Of a stretch of 64,000 bases of DNA, positions 17,334 to 25,701 are shown one piece after another. A model generated the notes under the pieces. The model did no database searches and was not told the DNA's origin. It saw nothing but the letters and a program-made list of their open reading frames with translations. This DNA comes from Paenibacillus sp. MMS20-IR301 (GTDB taxonomy: Bacteria > Bacillota > Bacilli > Paenibacillales > Paenibacillaceae). The stretch spans positions 7,585,001 to 7,649,000 of the forward strand of contig NZ_CP135275.1 of the NCBI RefSeq assembly GCF_032302195.1, in the 5' to 3' direction. The translations under genes were made by a program, and so were the position numbers. How positions within the stretch are numbered: position 1 is the first letter of the stretch; every line of letters begins with the position of its first letter.

Positions 17334-20300
17334 ATGAAACGTAAAGCCTGGCTTGTACCTGTATTAATCGCATCGATGTTTTTGTCGCTTGCCCTGCCGT
17401 TATTTACGGTTGCCCCGCAGAAAGCCTATGCTGCCAGCATCGGCACTGTTGACGAGAATGACACTATCTATCAGATTATGGTTGACCGCTTCCATGACGG
17501 AGACCCTTCCAATAATGCCACCGGATCGGCGATCCGGTACGGGGAGACGTCGGAAGAGGATTTCCGCTACATGAAGGGCGGCGACTGGCAGGGAGTCATT
17601 GACAAGCTCCCGTATATCCACAATATGGGCTATACCGCCATCTGGATTTCGCCGGTTGCCGAACCGCAGATGACCAATCGTGAGAATAACGGAACAGGAA
17701 GAAATACGGCGTATCACGGATACAATGTCAAGGATCCCAACAAGGCCAATCCTTTTTTCGGAACCAAGGAGAAGCTGAAGGAGCTGGTGGATTCCGCGCA
17801 TGCGCTGGGCATTAAGGTTGTAATCGATGTAGTGCCGAATCATATCGGCGATTATATGCTGGGCACCCAGGCTTATTATGATATTCCAGGTTTGCAGCCT
17901 GCGGCTCCGTTCAATAACCCGGCCTGGTACCACCATAACGGGGATATCAACTGGAGTCTGGCGGACGGACGTTATGACCAGTGGGCGCAGGATTACATCG
18001 AAAATCATGATCTGGCCGGGCTGGATGACATCGATTTTGATGTTCCGGCCGCCAAATCCGCTATTTTTGGTTCAATCAAAAATTGGTTTGACTATACAGG
18101 GGCAGACGGCGCACGTGTAGATGCCGCCAAGCTGATGAAGCCGACGGATATCGGCGAACTGCAAAATCTGCTCGGCGTCAATACCTTCGGCGAGAATTTT
18201 GACGGCAATGCTGAGTTTGTCTCCCGCTGGGTCGGCCAGGGCAAGGAGTGGGGTATGCTGGACTTCCCGCTGTTCTTCTCAGTGCTGAACAGTTTTGCAT
18301 ACGGGCAGTCTTTTGAATCCAATATCAAAAGCACGCTGGCTTTGGATTCCTATTACAAAGGAAATGCGGGGCATATGGTTACGTTTATCGATAACCATGA
18401 CCGCAACCGCTTCCTGACGGAAGCCGGGGGAAGTGTGGCGAAGCTTCAGAACGCGCTGACCTTCATCTTTACCGTTCGCGGAACTCCGGTTGTTTTCCAG
18501 GGAACGGAGCAGAACAAGGGCAACGGCAACGGCCAGATTATGACGGGCGGCATCGCCGATACCTGGAACCGCTGGTCCATGATCAAACGCGATGCGAACG
18601 GGAACGTACTGGAGAATTATTTTAACGAGAATACCAGCACTTATGAATATATAGGCAAGCTTAACACAATCCGCAAAAATTTCGCCGCCCTGCGTACAGG
18701 CACTCAGCGTGAAATGTGGTCGGCGCAGAATCTGTATGCCTTCTCCCGCCGCGTTGACAGCGGTACCCATAAGGGACAGGAAGTCATTTCCGTCTTCAGC
18801 AACGCTACCGGCGGAACACAGACGGTGACTCTGCCGCTGCGGGCAGAAAGTACCTTGGCGGCGGGAACGCTTTTGACCAATCAGCTGAATCCAGCGGATA
18901 CGGTGACCGTGCAGTCCGGAGGTGTAACCGGCAAGCAGATTACAGTCAGTGTAGGCGCCAATGCGGCCAAAATCTATGCCGAGCAGCCGCAAATTACAGA
19001 TACTGAAGCGCCAACCGTGCCGACTAATGTAACGGCAACTGTAAAAAATGCCTCCAGTGTGCAGGTCAATTGGACAGCGTCTACTGACAACGTGGGCGTA
19101 ACGGGGTATGAAGTATACCGCAACGGGGTTAAAGTGGGCACAACAACTTCCACTTCGTATACGGACAGCGGACTGTCCGGAAGTACAACTTACAGCTATA
19201 CAGTAAAAGCTTTCGATGCCGCAGGCAACCTGTCCGGCCTCAGCCTGGCTGCGGCAGTGACAACACCGGCGGGCAACAATGTTACGATCTATTATAAGCA
19301 GGGGTATGCCACGCCTTATATTCATTACCGGCCGGCGGGCGGCGTCTGGACGACGGCCCCGGGGGTAGCCATACCTGCTGCGGAGGTTGCAGGGTATAAC
19401 AAGATCACGATCAATATCGGTGCGGCCACTGGGCTGGAAGCCTGCTTCAACAACGGCAGCGGCACCTGGGACAGCAACGGCGGCAGCAACTATACCTTCG
19501 GTACCGGCACGTGGACGTATACGCCGGCCGGGAACATTACTTCGGGCGGGCCGGTGACGCCGACGGTAGCGCCAACGGCCACGCCAACCGTGGCGCCAAC
19601 GGCCACGCCGACCGCGACGCCAACAGCCACGCCAACCGTGGCTCCGACGGCCACGCCAACCGTGGCTCCGACGGCCACGCCAACCGTGGCTCCGACGGCT
19701 ACGCCAACCGTGGCTCCGACAGCCACGCCAACCGTGGCGCCAACAGCCACGCCAACCGTAGCGCCAACGGCCACGCCGATTGGCAACACGGCGACGATCT
19801 ACTATAAGAACAGTGCTTACAGCAGTTCTTATATCCACTATAAGCTGGACGGGGCAAGCAGCTGGACGACCGTTCCAGGCGTGCAGATGGGCGCCTCCGC
19901 CTACAGCGGATACAGCTCAGCCACGATTGCGCTGGGCAACGCTGCGGGACTGACCGCAGCCTTCAACAATGGCAGCGGCACCTGGGACAATAACGGCGGC
20001 AGCAATTATCATTTTGGCACGGGAGCCTGGAGCCTGGTGAACGGCAGCATCGCCGCGGGTGAGCCGCAGGCCGACAGTGTGAAATTCCGGGTCAGCGTGC
20101 CGTCAGGTACGCCGGCCGGCGGCCCGCTGTACCTGACGGGTTCCTTCAACAGCTGGAATGCGGCGGACAGCGCCTATCAGCTGACGAAGGAGAGCGACGG
20201 GACGTATTCCGTTACGCTGAATCTTCCGGCGGGAACCGCGGTGCAGTATAAGCTGACGCGCGGCAGCTGGGCGACGGTGGAAGTGAGCGGCAACGGAGCC

Positions 20301-20381
20301 GACATCGCCAACCGGACGCTGACACCGGCGGGCGGAGCACAGACGGTGAATCTGACGGTGCAGCGCTGGAAGGATCAGTAG
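17334..20381 (+). CDS. Secreted GH13 alpha-amylase with FN3, two CBM25 and CBM20
   Basis: The 1015-residue protein starts at ATG after GGGAGATGAGG. A signal peptide ends near Ala33. The GH13 barrel has the catalytic triad Asp263 (DGARVDAAK), Glu287 (TFGENF) and Asp356 (FIDNHD), plus the DVVPNH region. It is followed by a fibronectin III domain (about 555-645), a CBM25 starch-binding module (649-735), a Thr-Pro-Val-Ala linker (741-816), a second CBM25 (818-905) and a CBM20-type module (912-1014). It should hydrolyse alpha-1,4 bonds in raw or soluble starch outside the cell; the cyclodextrin or maltogenic product pattern cannot be told. The tail is almost identical at the DNA level to that of the next gene. 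A terminator separates the two. Confidence 0.93.
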   Translation: MKRKAWLVPVLIASMFLSLALPLFTVAPQKAYAASIGTVDENDTIYQIMVDRFHDGDPSNNATGSAIRYGETSEEDFRYMKGGDWQGVIDKLPYIHNMGYTAIWISPVAEPQMTNRENNGTGRNTAYHGYNVKDPNKANPFFGTKEKLKELVDSAHALGIKVVIDVVPNHIGDYMLGTQAYYDIPGLQPAAPFNNPAWYHHNGDINWSLADGRYDQWAQDYIENHDLAGLDDIDFDVPAAKSAIFGSIKNWFDYTGADGARVDAAKLMKPTDIGELQNLLGVNTFGENFDGNAEFVSRWVGQGKEWGMLDFPLFFSVLNSFAYGQSFESNIKSTLALDSYYKGNAGHMVTFIDNHDRNRFLTEAGGSVAKLQNALTFIFTVRGTPVVFQGTEQNKGNGNGQIMTGGIADTWNRWSMIKRDANGNVLENYFNENTSTYEYIGKLNTIRKNFAALRTGTQREMWSAQNLYAFSRRVDSGTHKGQEVISVFSNATGGTQTVTLPLRAESTLAAGTLLTNQLNPADTVTVQSGGVTGKQITVSVGANAAKIYAEQPQITDTEAPTVPTNVTATVKNASSVQVNWTASTDNVGVTGYEVYRNGVKVGTTTSTSYTDSGLSGSTTYSYTVKAFDAAGNLSGLSLAAAVTTPAGNNVTIYYKQGYATPYIHYRPAGGVWTTAPGVAIPAAEVAGYNKITINIGAATGLEACFNNGSGTWDSNGGSNYTFGTGTWTYTPAGNITSGGPVTPTVAPTATPTVAPTATPTATPTATPTVAPTATPTVAPTATPTVAPTATPTVAPTATPTVAPTATPTVAPTATPIGNTATIYYKNSAYSSSYIHYKLDGASSWTTVPGVQMGASAYSGYSSATIALGNAAGLTAAFNNGSGTWDNNGGSNYHFGTGAWSLVNGSIAAGEPQADSVKFRVSVPSGTPAGGPLYLTGSFNSWNAADSAYQLTKESDGTYSVTLNLPAGTAVQYKLTRGSWATVEVSGNGADIANRTLTPAGGAQTVNLTVQRWKDQ
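19215..20381 (+). repeat. Long direct repeat, copy 1 (amylase tail)
   Basis: This 1167-bp segment encodes the end of FN3, CBM25, linker, CBM25 and CBM20. It is nearly identical to 23167-24297; the main difference is 36 bp in the linker, plus scattered substitutions. The match begins abruptly within the FN3 domain. Confidence 0.92.
19557..19778 (+). repeat. 24-bp tandem repeats encoding Thr-Pro-Val-Ala linker
   Basis: Units of about 24 bases (for example CCAACCGTGGCTCCGACGGC) encode an eight-residue Pro-Thr-Val-Ala-Pro-Thr-Ala-Thr repeat. They form the flexible linker between the two CBM25 modules. Confidence 0.88.
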
Positions 20382-20389
20382 AAAAGGAG

Positions 20390-20429
20390 CCGGGGAGTGG
20401 GATGGAGACATGGACACTCCCTGGTTTTT
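20390..20429 (+). terminator. Terminator after GH13 amylase
   Basis: A 10-bp stem (CCGGGGAGTG / CACTCCCTGG, one G-T pair) is followed by five T. It begins 8 bp after the amylase stop codon. Confidence 0.8.
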
Positions 20430-20517
20430 GACAAACATCAAGGAGACGAGGAGGGGGAGCGTTTCTTTTTTTCAACAAGCCGGATCAAACCAGTAAGGAC
20501 AATGAAAGGGGTTGAGA

Positions 20518-23500
20518 ATGGCCGTGCACTTTACAGGACTAAGGCGTAAAATCACCGTTACTTTGTTAAGCCTGCTTTTGGCTGCTCAGGCCGCCGCGGC
20601 GGGAGTGTCGGCAGATATTGCTGCTACCCATGTATATCATAACCACATGCCCAATTTCTGGGCGTATTATGACCTGAACTCCTACAACGCTGCACCTGTA
20701 GGCAGCCCGATCCGCTATACGTATGATGGTGATGTGATTCAGCTGAAGCAGAGCCCGCCTGCCTTATATCCTTATTTTTTGCCGAACGGTTCCCCGATGC
20801 CGCACGATGATCTGGTCTCCTATTATTCCCATCATGCCAAAACCGGCGCGTATCTGACCTGGCCGTGGAGTGTGGCGAATACGCTGCGCAGCAATTATCC
20901 CCAGGCGCAGATGCATGTGACAATGTCCGGTTCTGTTGTAAACAATGTGAACAATATTATCCAGCGCGGCAATGTCAGCGGCTATTCCAACCCGTCCTGG
21001 GGAACACCATGGAGAACAGCATACCGTTCGCTGAAGACTACGAGCGGCCAAAATACGTTGGATATGATTCATTTTTCAGGCCATCATTCTATGGGTCCCC
21101 TGGTTGGCAATGACTATCTGCTGAAGGATATGATTTACCATGGGGCGACGCTGGCGCAGCCGTATTTTTTGGGGAATGACTATAAGTCTTCCAAGGGTTT
21201 TTTTCCGACAGAGCTGGGATTCTCTGAACGGATCATTCCGGTGCTGGAGCAACTGGGCATCCAGTGGTCGGTTATCGGCAATAACCATTTCTCGCGGACG
21301 CTTAAGGACTATCCGCTATTGAGCAGCCCGGGAGCCGATACGATGGTGTCCCCGCCTAACCGCAGCGATCTGCAAAATACCAGCACAGCCGGTGCCTGGG
21401 TCAGCGAGCCCATGTTCAATGAGCAGCAGGTGGTGCACAACAAGTATCCGTTTGCTTCGACTGCCCACTGGGTCCGGTATGTGAATCCGAGTACGGGCAT
21501 CGAATCAAAAATAGTGGGCGTGCCGGTGGCTCAGGCCCAGTCCTGGGAAGAAGGTTATCTGGGGCAAGTAAAGGCAGATGCTTTAAAGCCGTTTGAAAAT
21601 CTGTCACCGCAAAAACAAATCTTTGTCGTCGCCCATGACGGGGATAATTCCTCCGGCCGCGCCGGCTCGGAAGAGACCTGGCGCAATGCGGGTAATGTGA
21701 CTTATGCCGGCAGCGGCGTGACCGGGATGGGGATCGACGAGTATCTTAAGTACAATTTGCCAGCGGCATCCGATGTGGTTCATGTCCAGGACGGCTCGTG
21801 GATTGATACCCGGGATTCTTCTTCCGACCCCACCTGGTATCATTGGCATTTGCCTTTTGGCATCTGGAAGGGGCAATTCGCGGCTTTTAATCAAGTGAAC
21901 GGCACTTCCCTGTCGCCCAAAAAGAATTTATCGGGCATTGAAGAAGGAATGACCGTATCTTTGGAAAAAGGCTACCACTATCTGGAACGGAACTTCGCCC
22001 TGCTTCAAGCCTCCTTGAATTATGCCAAAACCGCCGAGCAAATCTGGCTTGACGAGCATCCGAATTACTGGAAGCCGGCTACGCCGCTGGATAAGGAGAT
22101 TACGTATGACGGAAACCAGTTGAATCCGTGGATGCTTTCTTTTCCGGTAAAAGGGGATGCGCTGAACGATTATGCGGGCGGAGCGAACCCCGCCGAATTG
22201 GCCTGGTATTTCCTGCTGCCGGCGATGGATTCCGGCTTTGGTTATTACGATGAGAACGTGGATGACAGCGTAAAGCCGGCCCTTTCCTTTAGCCAATCGC
22301 TGTACTTCTCCAAGCCGTATGTAGAATCGAAGCTGGCCAAAGACAAAATTGGCCCGTCGGTATGGTGGCCGCAGCGTTATCCGTACAATCCGGGCAGCGC
22401 CAATGTCAGCAAAGCTGAGGGGTGGACGCTTCAGCACTACAACAACGTTTTCTCCATTTATACGTATGCCCACGATGCCAGCGGAATCAGTGATATTAAG
22501 GTTAAGGTGCGCGCCCACCGCGACAAGACGGCGGATGCGGCGGACAATACGTTTAAAGTCTACGATCCGGCCTCATTGGCGGCCTCCGGCGTAGCCGGAA
22601 TTGATCCGGCCAAGGTAGGCGAGTGGGTCACGTACCCGATGAAGACCCGCGATCTCAGCACGGATATTAACGGCGTTGACTGGCAGCCAAGCAGCAAAAC
22701 GATCATGCAGAAGGTACCAGTGTCGGATATCGGCAATCTCTATTACAGCTATATTTCCGATTACCGCGACCAACTGCTCGACTACTATATTGAAGCGACG
22801 GATGCAAAAGGAAATGTAACCCGCAGCGATATTCAGCAGGTGTATGTCGGAGCGGGCAAATACAATCTGGCGAGTGGAAAATATACCGAGAGCATGCAGG
22901 GGACCATCGAGGGTACGCATCCGTTTATTACGGATCAGCCTGTTGTGCCTGACGATGAAAGTCCCAGCACACCGGAGAATGTCAAAGCGGCAGTTATTAA
23001 TGCCTCCGCCATCAGGCTGACCTGGGATGAGGCGACAGACAACGTCCGGGTGGCCGGTTATGAGATTTACCGCAATGGTGTCAAAGTGGGCACCGCCGCC
23101 GGGCTGTCGTACACGGATAACAATCTTGAAGCCAGCACTGCCTATCGCTATCAGGTAAAAGCCTTTGATGCCGCAGGCAACCTGTCCGGCCTCAGCCTGG
23201 CTGCGGCAGTGACAACACCGGCGGGCAACAATGTTACGATCTATTATAAGCAGGGGTATGCCACGCCTTATATTCATTACCGGCCGGCGGGCGGCGTCTG
23301 GACGGCGGCACCTGGGGTAGCGATGCCTGCTGCGGAGGTTGCAGGCTATAACAAGATCACGATCAATATCGGTGCAGCTGCCCAGCTCGAAGCCTGCTTC
23401 AACAACGGCAGCGGGACGTGGGACAGCAACGGCGGGAGGAATTATCTTTTTGATACTGGTACGTGGATGTATACGCCGACCGGGAACATTACTTCGGGCG

Positions 23501-24297
23501 GGCCGGTGACGCCGACGGTAGCACCAACAGCCACACCGACCGTGACGCCGACGGCCACGCCAACCGTGGCGCCGACGGCCACGCCGACCGTAGCACCAAC
23601 AGCCACGCCGTCCGTAGCGCCAACAGCCACGCCAACCGTGGCGCCGACAGCCACGCCGACGGTAGCGCCAACCGTGGCGCCAACGGCCACGCCGATTGGC
23701 AACACGGCGACGATTTACTATAAGAACAGTGCTTACAGCAGTTCTTATATCCACTATAAGCTGGACGGGGCAAGCAGCTGGACGACCGTTCCAGGCGTGC
23801 AGATGGGTGCCTCCGCCTACAGCGGATACAGCTCAGCCACGATTGCGCTGGGCAACGCTGCGGGACTGACCGCAGCCTTCAACAATGGCAGCGGCACCTG
23901 GGACAATAACGGCGGGAGCAATTATCATTTTGGCACGGGAGCCTGGAGCCTGGTGAACGGCAGCATCGCCGCGGGTGAGCCGCAGGCCGACAGCGTGAGA
24001 TTCCGGGTCAGCGTGCCGTCAGGTACGCCGGCCGGCGGCCCGCTGTACCTGACGGGTTCCTTCAACAGCTGGAATGCGGCGGACAGCGCCTATCAGCTGA
24101 CGAAGGAGAGCGACGGAACGTATTCCGTTACGCTGAATCTTCCGGCGGGAGCCGCGGTGCAGTATAAGCTGACGCGCGGCAGCTGGGCGACGGTGGAAGT
24201 GAGCGGCAACGGAGCTGACATCGCCAACCGGACGCTGACACCGGCGGGTGGAGCACAGACGGTGAATCTGACGGTGCAGCGCTGGAAGGATCAGTAA
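20518..24297 (+). CDS. Secreted GH119-type alpha-amylase with FN3, two CBM25 and CBM20
   Basis: The 1259-residue protein starts at ATG 20518, 6 bp after AAAGGGG; an in-frame TTG at 20512 abuts that site. A signal peptide (about 1-30) precedes a catalytic region of about 760 residues with GH57-like features: HNHMPN near residue 41, Glu232 in FPTELGFS and Asp374 in AHDGDN. The GH119 alpha-amylase IgtZ of Bacillus circulans has proposed catalytic residues Glu231 and Asp373, a one-residue offset, and also carries CBM25 and CBM20 modules. An FN3 domain (about 812-898), CBM25, linker, CBM25 and CBM20 follow. It should act on starch alpha-1,4 bonds outside the cell alongside the GH13 amylase. GH119 assignment rests on recalled motif positions and architecture; GH57 is the close alternative. 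Confidence 0.78.
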   Translation: MAVHFTGLRRKITVTLLSLLLAAQAAAAGVSADIAATHVYHNHMPNFWAYYDLNSYNAAPVGSPIRYTYDGDVIQLKQSPPALYPYFLPNGSPMPHDDLVSYYSHHAKTGAYLTWPWSVANTLRSNYPQAQMHVTMSGSVVNNVNNIIQRGNVSGYSNPSWGTPWRTAYRSLKTTSGQNTLDMIHFSGHHSMGPLVGNDYLLKDMIYHGATLAQPYFLGNDYKSSKGFFPTELGFSERIIPVLEQLGIQWSVIGNNHFSRTLKDYPLLSSPGADTMVSPPNRSDLQNTSTAGAWVSEPMFNEQQVVHNKYPFASTAHWVRYVNPSTGIESKIVGVPVAQAQSWEEGYLGQVKADALKPFENLSPQKQIFVVAHDGDNSSGRAGSEETWRNAGNVTYAGSGVTGMGIDEYLKYNLPAASDVVHVQDGSWIDTRDSSSDPTWYHWHLPFGIWKGQFAAFNQVNGTSLSPKKNLSGIEEGMTVSLEKGYHYLERNFALLQASLNYAKTAEQIWLDEHPNYWKPATPLDKEITYDGNQLNPWMLSFPVKGDALNDYAGGANPAELAWYFLLPAMDSGFGYYDENVDDSVKPALSFSQSLYFSKPYVESKLAKDKIGPSVWWPQRYPYNPGSANVSKAEGWTLQHYNNVFSIYTYAHDASGISDIKVKVRAHRDKTADAADNTFKVYDPASLAASGVAGIDPAKVGEWVTYPMKTRDLSTDINGVDWQPSSKTIMQKVPVSDIGNLYYSYISDYRDQLLDYYIEATDAKGNVTRSDIQQVYVGAGKYNLASGKYTESMQGTIEGTHPFITDQPVVPDDESPSTPENVKAAVINASAIRLTWDEATDNVRVAGYEIYRNGVKVGTAAGLSYTDNNLEASTAYRYQVKAFDAAGNLSGLSLAAAVTTPAGNNVTIYYKQGYATPYIHYRPAGGVWTAAPGVAMPAAEVAGYNKITINIGAAAQLEACFNNGSGTWDSNGGRNYLFDTGTWMYTPTGNITSGGPVTPTVAPTATPTVTPTATPTVAPTATPTVAPTATPSVAPTATPTVAPTATPTVAPTVAPTATPIGNTATIYYKNSAYSSSYIHYKLDGASSWTTVPGVQMGASAYSGYSSATIALGNAAGLTAAFNNGSGTWDNNGGSNYHFGTGAWSLVNGSIAAGEPQADSVRFRVSVPSGTPAGGPLYLTGSFNSWNAADSAYQLTKESDGTYSVTLNLPAGAAVQYKLTRGSWATVEVSGNGADIANRTLTPAGGAQTVNLTVQRWKDQ
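23167..24297 (+). repeat. Long direct repeat, copy 2 (GH119 tail)
   Basis: This 1131-bp segment is nearly identical to 19215-20381 and encodes the same FN3-end/CBM25/linker/CBM25/CBM20 block. High synonymous identity points to a recent duplication or ongoing gene conversion. Confidence 0.92.
23509..23695 (+). repeat. Tandem repeats encoding Thr-Pro-Val-Ala linker
   Basis: This is the same 24-bp-type repeat as in the amylase gene, but shorter by 36 bp in total and with unit variants (Val-Thr and Ser-Val substitutions). Confidence 0.85.
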
Positions 24298-24406
24298 AGC
24301 TGAGGCTGGGCTTCTTTGGCAGCTGTTAATGCGCTGCTGTCAAGATGCCCGGCGTAACACCGGCTGGTTACCACCGGGGGCAATCAAGAACCTCTCAAGC
24401 GACAAA

Positions 24407-24448
24407 ATCCCGTAAACTGCCGAAGAAAAATCCGGCAATTTACGGGAT
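24407..24448 (-). terminator. Hairpin, probable terminator for LacI gene
   Basis: A long stem (24407-24422 with 24433-24448; ATCCCGTAAA arms with one mismatch and a GCCG continuation) lies in the convergent spacer. A T run follows on the minus strand only (GGGATTTTG). It may also protect the 3' end of the GH119 transcript. Confidence 0.6.
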
Positions 24449-24495
24449 ACGGCTGATTATAAGCGGGTTTCGATCTAATTGTTATGGAGCTCAGC

Positions 24496-25581
24496 TCAGC
24501 CCCGGTTCCTCCGGGTTGACTCACGTACAATCAACTCCGGTTCCAGCAGCAAATGCCGGACCGGGCCGTGCTTATCATTGTTGGCGCGGCCACTATCGCT
24601 GTCCGCCGCACCGCCCGCCTTACCGGCACCCATAGCTCCGGCTTCGCCGAGCTGCTCCATCAGCAGCTTGCCGGCGCAGACACCGAGCTTGAAGGTGTCG
24701 ATGTTCAGCGAAGTAAGGGGCGGCGTGGTGTAGCGGGACAACGGATATTCGTCGAACGCGGCGATGCCGAGTTGTGCGGGCACCTGAACGCCAAGCTCCC
24801 TGGCGGCCTGCAGTGCGCCGAAGGCGGCGTAGTTAGTCATGCAGACCATGGCGTCGGGCGGCGCGGTGCTGGTCAGCAGCTTGAGCGCCGCCCGGTAGCC
24901 TTCGTGCTCGTCGGCTCTGCCGTACGCGATAAGCTCCTGCCGGACCGGGAGACCCGCCTGCGCCAAGGCCTGGGTGTATCCGCTGTAGCGGTGCCGGAAG
25001 ATTTTTTCTTCCGGCTGGCCGCCTACAAAAGCTATCGTACCGTACCCCTGCGCAAGCAAATGTCCGGTCAGCATGCTGCCGCCCCCGGCGTTGTCGAAAT
25101 CGACCCAGCTGCCGGGCGCCGGAATCTCCCCGATGGCAATGTAAGGGAAATCCAGACGGTCCAGTTCAGCGGACAGCTCATCGGTCAGCACCGAGTTGTT
25201 GGCGATCAGCCCATCGACCCGTTTGCTGTGCACCAGCCTGTTCAAGAAATGCCCCTCCGGGCCGCTGTGCTGCACATTTGCGATGGTCAGCTCGTATTTC
25301 AGGGAACCGATGACACTTTCAATGCCGCCGATGATGTTATAGAAAAACTGGTTCAGAAATTCACTTTCCTTGGACATGTCGATGAGCAGGCCGATGTTAT
25401 AGCTGCTTTGGCGGGCGAGGCCTGTGGCGATGCTGCTGGGAGTATAATTCATCTGCTTCATAATCTCCCGGACCTTGAGCTTTGTATCCAGGGAGATGCG
25501 CGGAGAATCGTTCAGCACTTTGGAGACGGTTGATTTAGCTACATTGGCCGCTTTGGCAATATCTGAAATGGTTACTTTCAT
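24496..25581 (-). CDS. LacI-family regulator of starch locus
   Basis: The 361-residue protein starts at ATG 25581, where AGAGGG gives a good ribosome site and the helix-turn-helix begins at residue 2 (KVTISDIAKAANVAKSTVSK). The hinge (TPSSIATGLARQ) and a LacI/GalR effector domain follow. The C-terminal region contains a low-complexity Gly/Ala insertion (about residues 316-335) before the final segment ending in a VRESTR motif. It lies between two secreted amylase genes and a divergent cytoplasmic maltodextrin hydrolase gene, so a MalR/CcpA-like maltodextrin-responsive role is likely (inference). The palindrome at 17167 is a candidate target. Confidence 0.87.
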   Translation of the reverse strand: MKVTISDIAKAANVAKSTVSKVLNDSPRISLDTKLKVREIMKQMNYTPSSIATGLARQSSYNIGLLIDMSKESEFLNQFFYNIIGGIESVIGSLKYELTIANVQHSGPEGHFLNRLVHSKRVDGLIANNSVLTDELSAELDRLDFPYIAIGEIPAPGSWVDFDNAGGGSMLTGHLLAQGYGTIAFVGGQPEEKIFRHRYSGYTQALAQAGLPVRQELIAYGRADEHEGYRAALKLLTSTAPPDAMVCMTNYAAFGALQAARELGVQVPAQLGIAAFDEYPLSRYTTPPLTSLNIDTFKLGVCAGKLLMEQLGEAGAMGAGKAGGAADSDSGRANNDKHGPVRHLLLEPELIVRESTRRNRG

Positions 25582-25701
25582 TGTGATCCCTCTTAATACG
25601 GAAGTGGTATTTGTATCCATAATAACACAAAACCAGCAAACTGCTTTACACCGTTACTTTATACAGAATGCAAGATTTGGATAAAAGGAGAGCTGTAATC
25701 A

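Noticed and set aside
19557..19778. Regular short repeats considered as a CRISPR array
   Set aside because: The units are contiguous with no unique spacers and encode an in-frame Thr-Pro-Val-Ala linker.
18279..19838. Long open frame on the minus strand (519 codons) opposite the GH13 amylase
   Set aside because: It is an Arg/His-rich antisense shadow kept open by GC-rich codons and the 24-bp linker repeats; no ribosome site or domain. The same applies to 22573-23754.
23442..23705. Val-Gly-Ala repeat frames over the linker of the GH119 gene
   Set aside because: Repeat periodicity divisible by three keeps all frames open; the protein frame with CBM25 modules on both sides is clearly the real one.
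24553..25533. 326-codon plus-strand frame opposite the starch-locus LacI gene
   Set aside because: The minus strand encodes a full LacI protein with helix-turn-helix and a good ribosome site.
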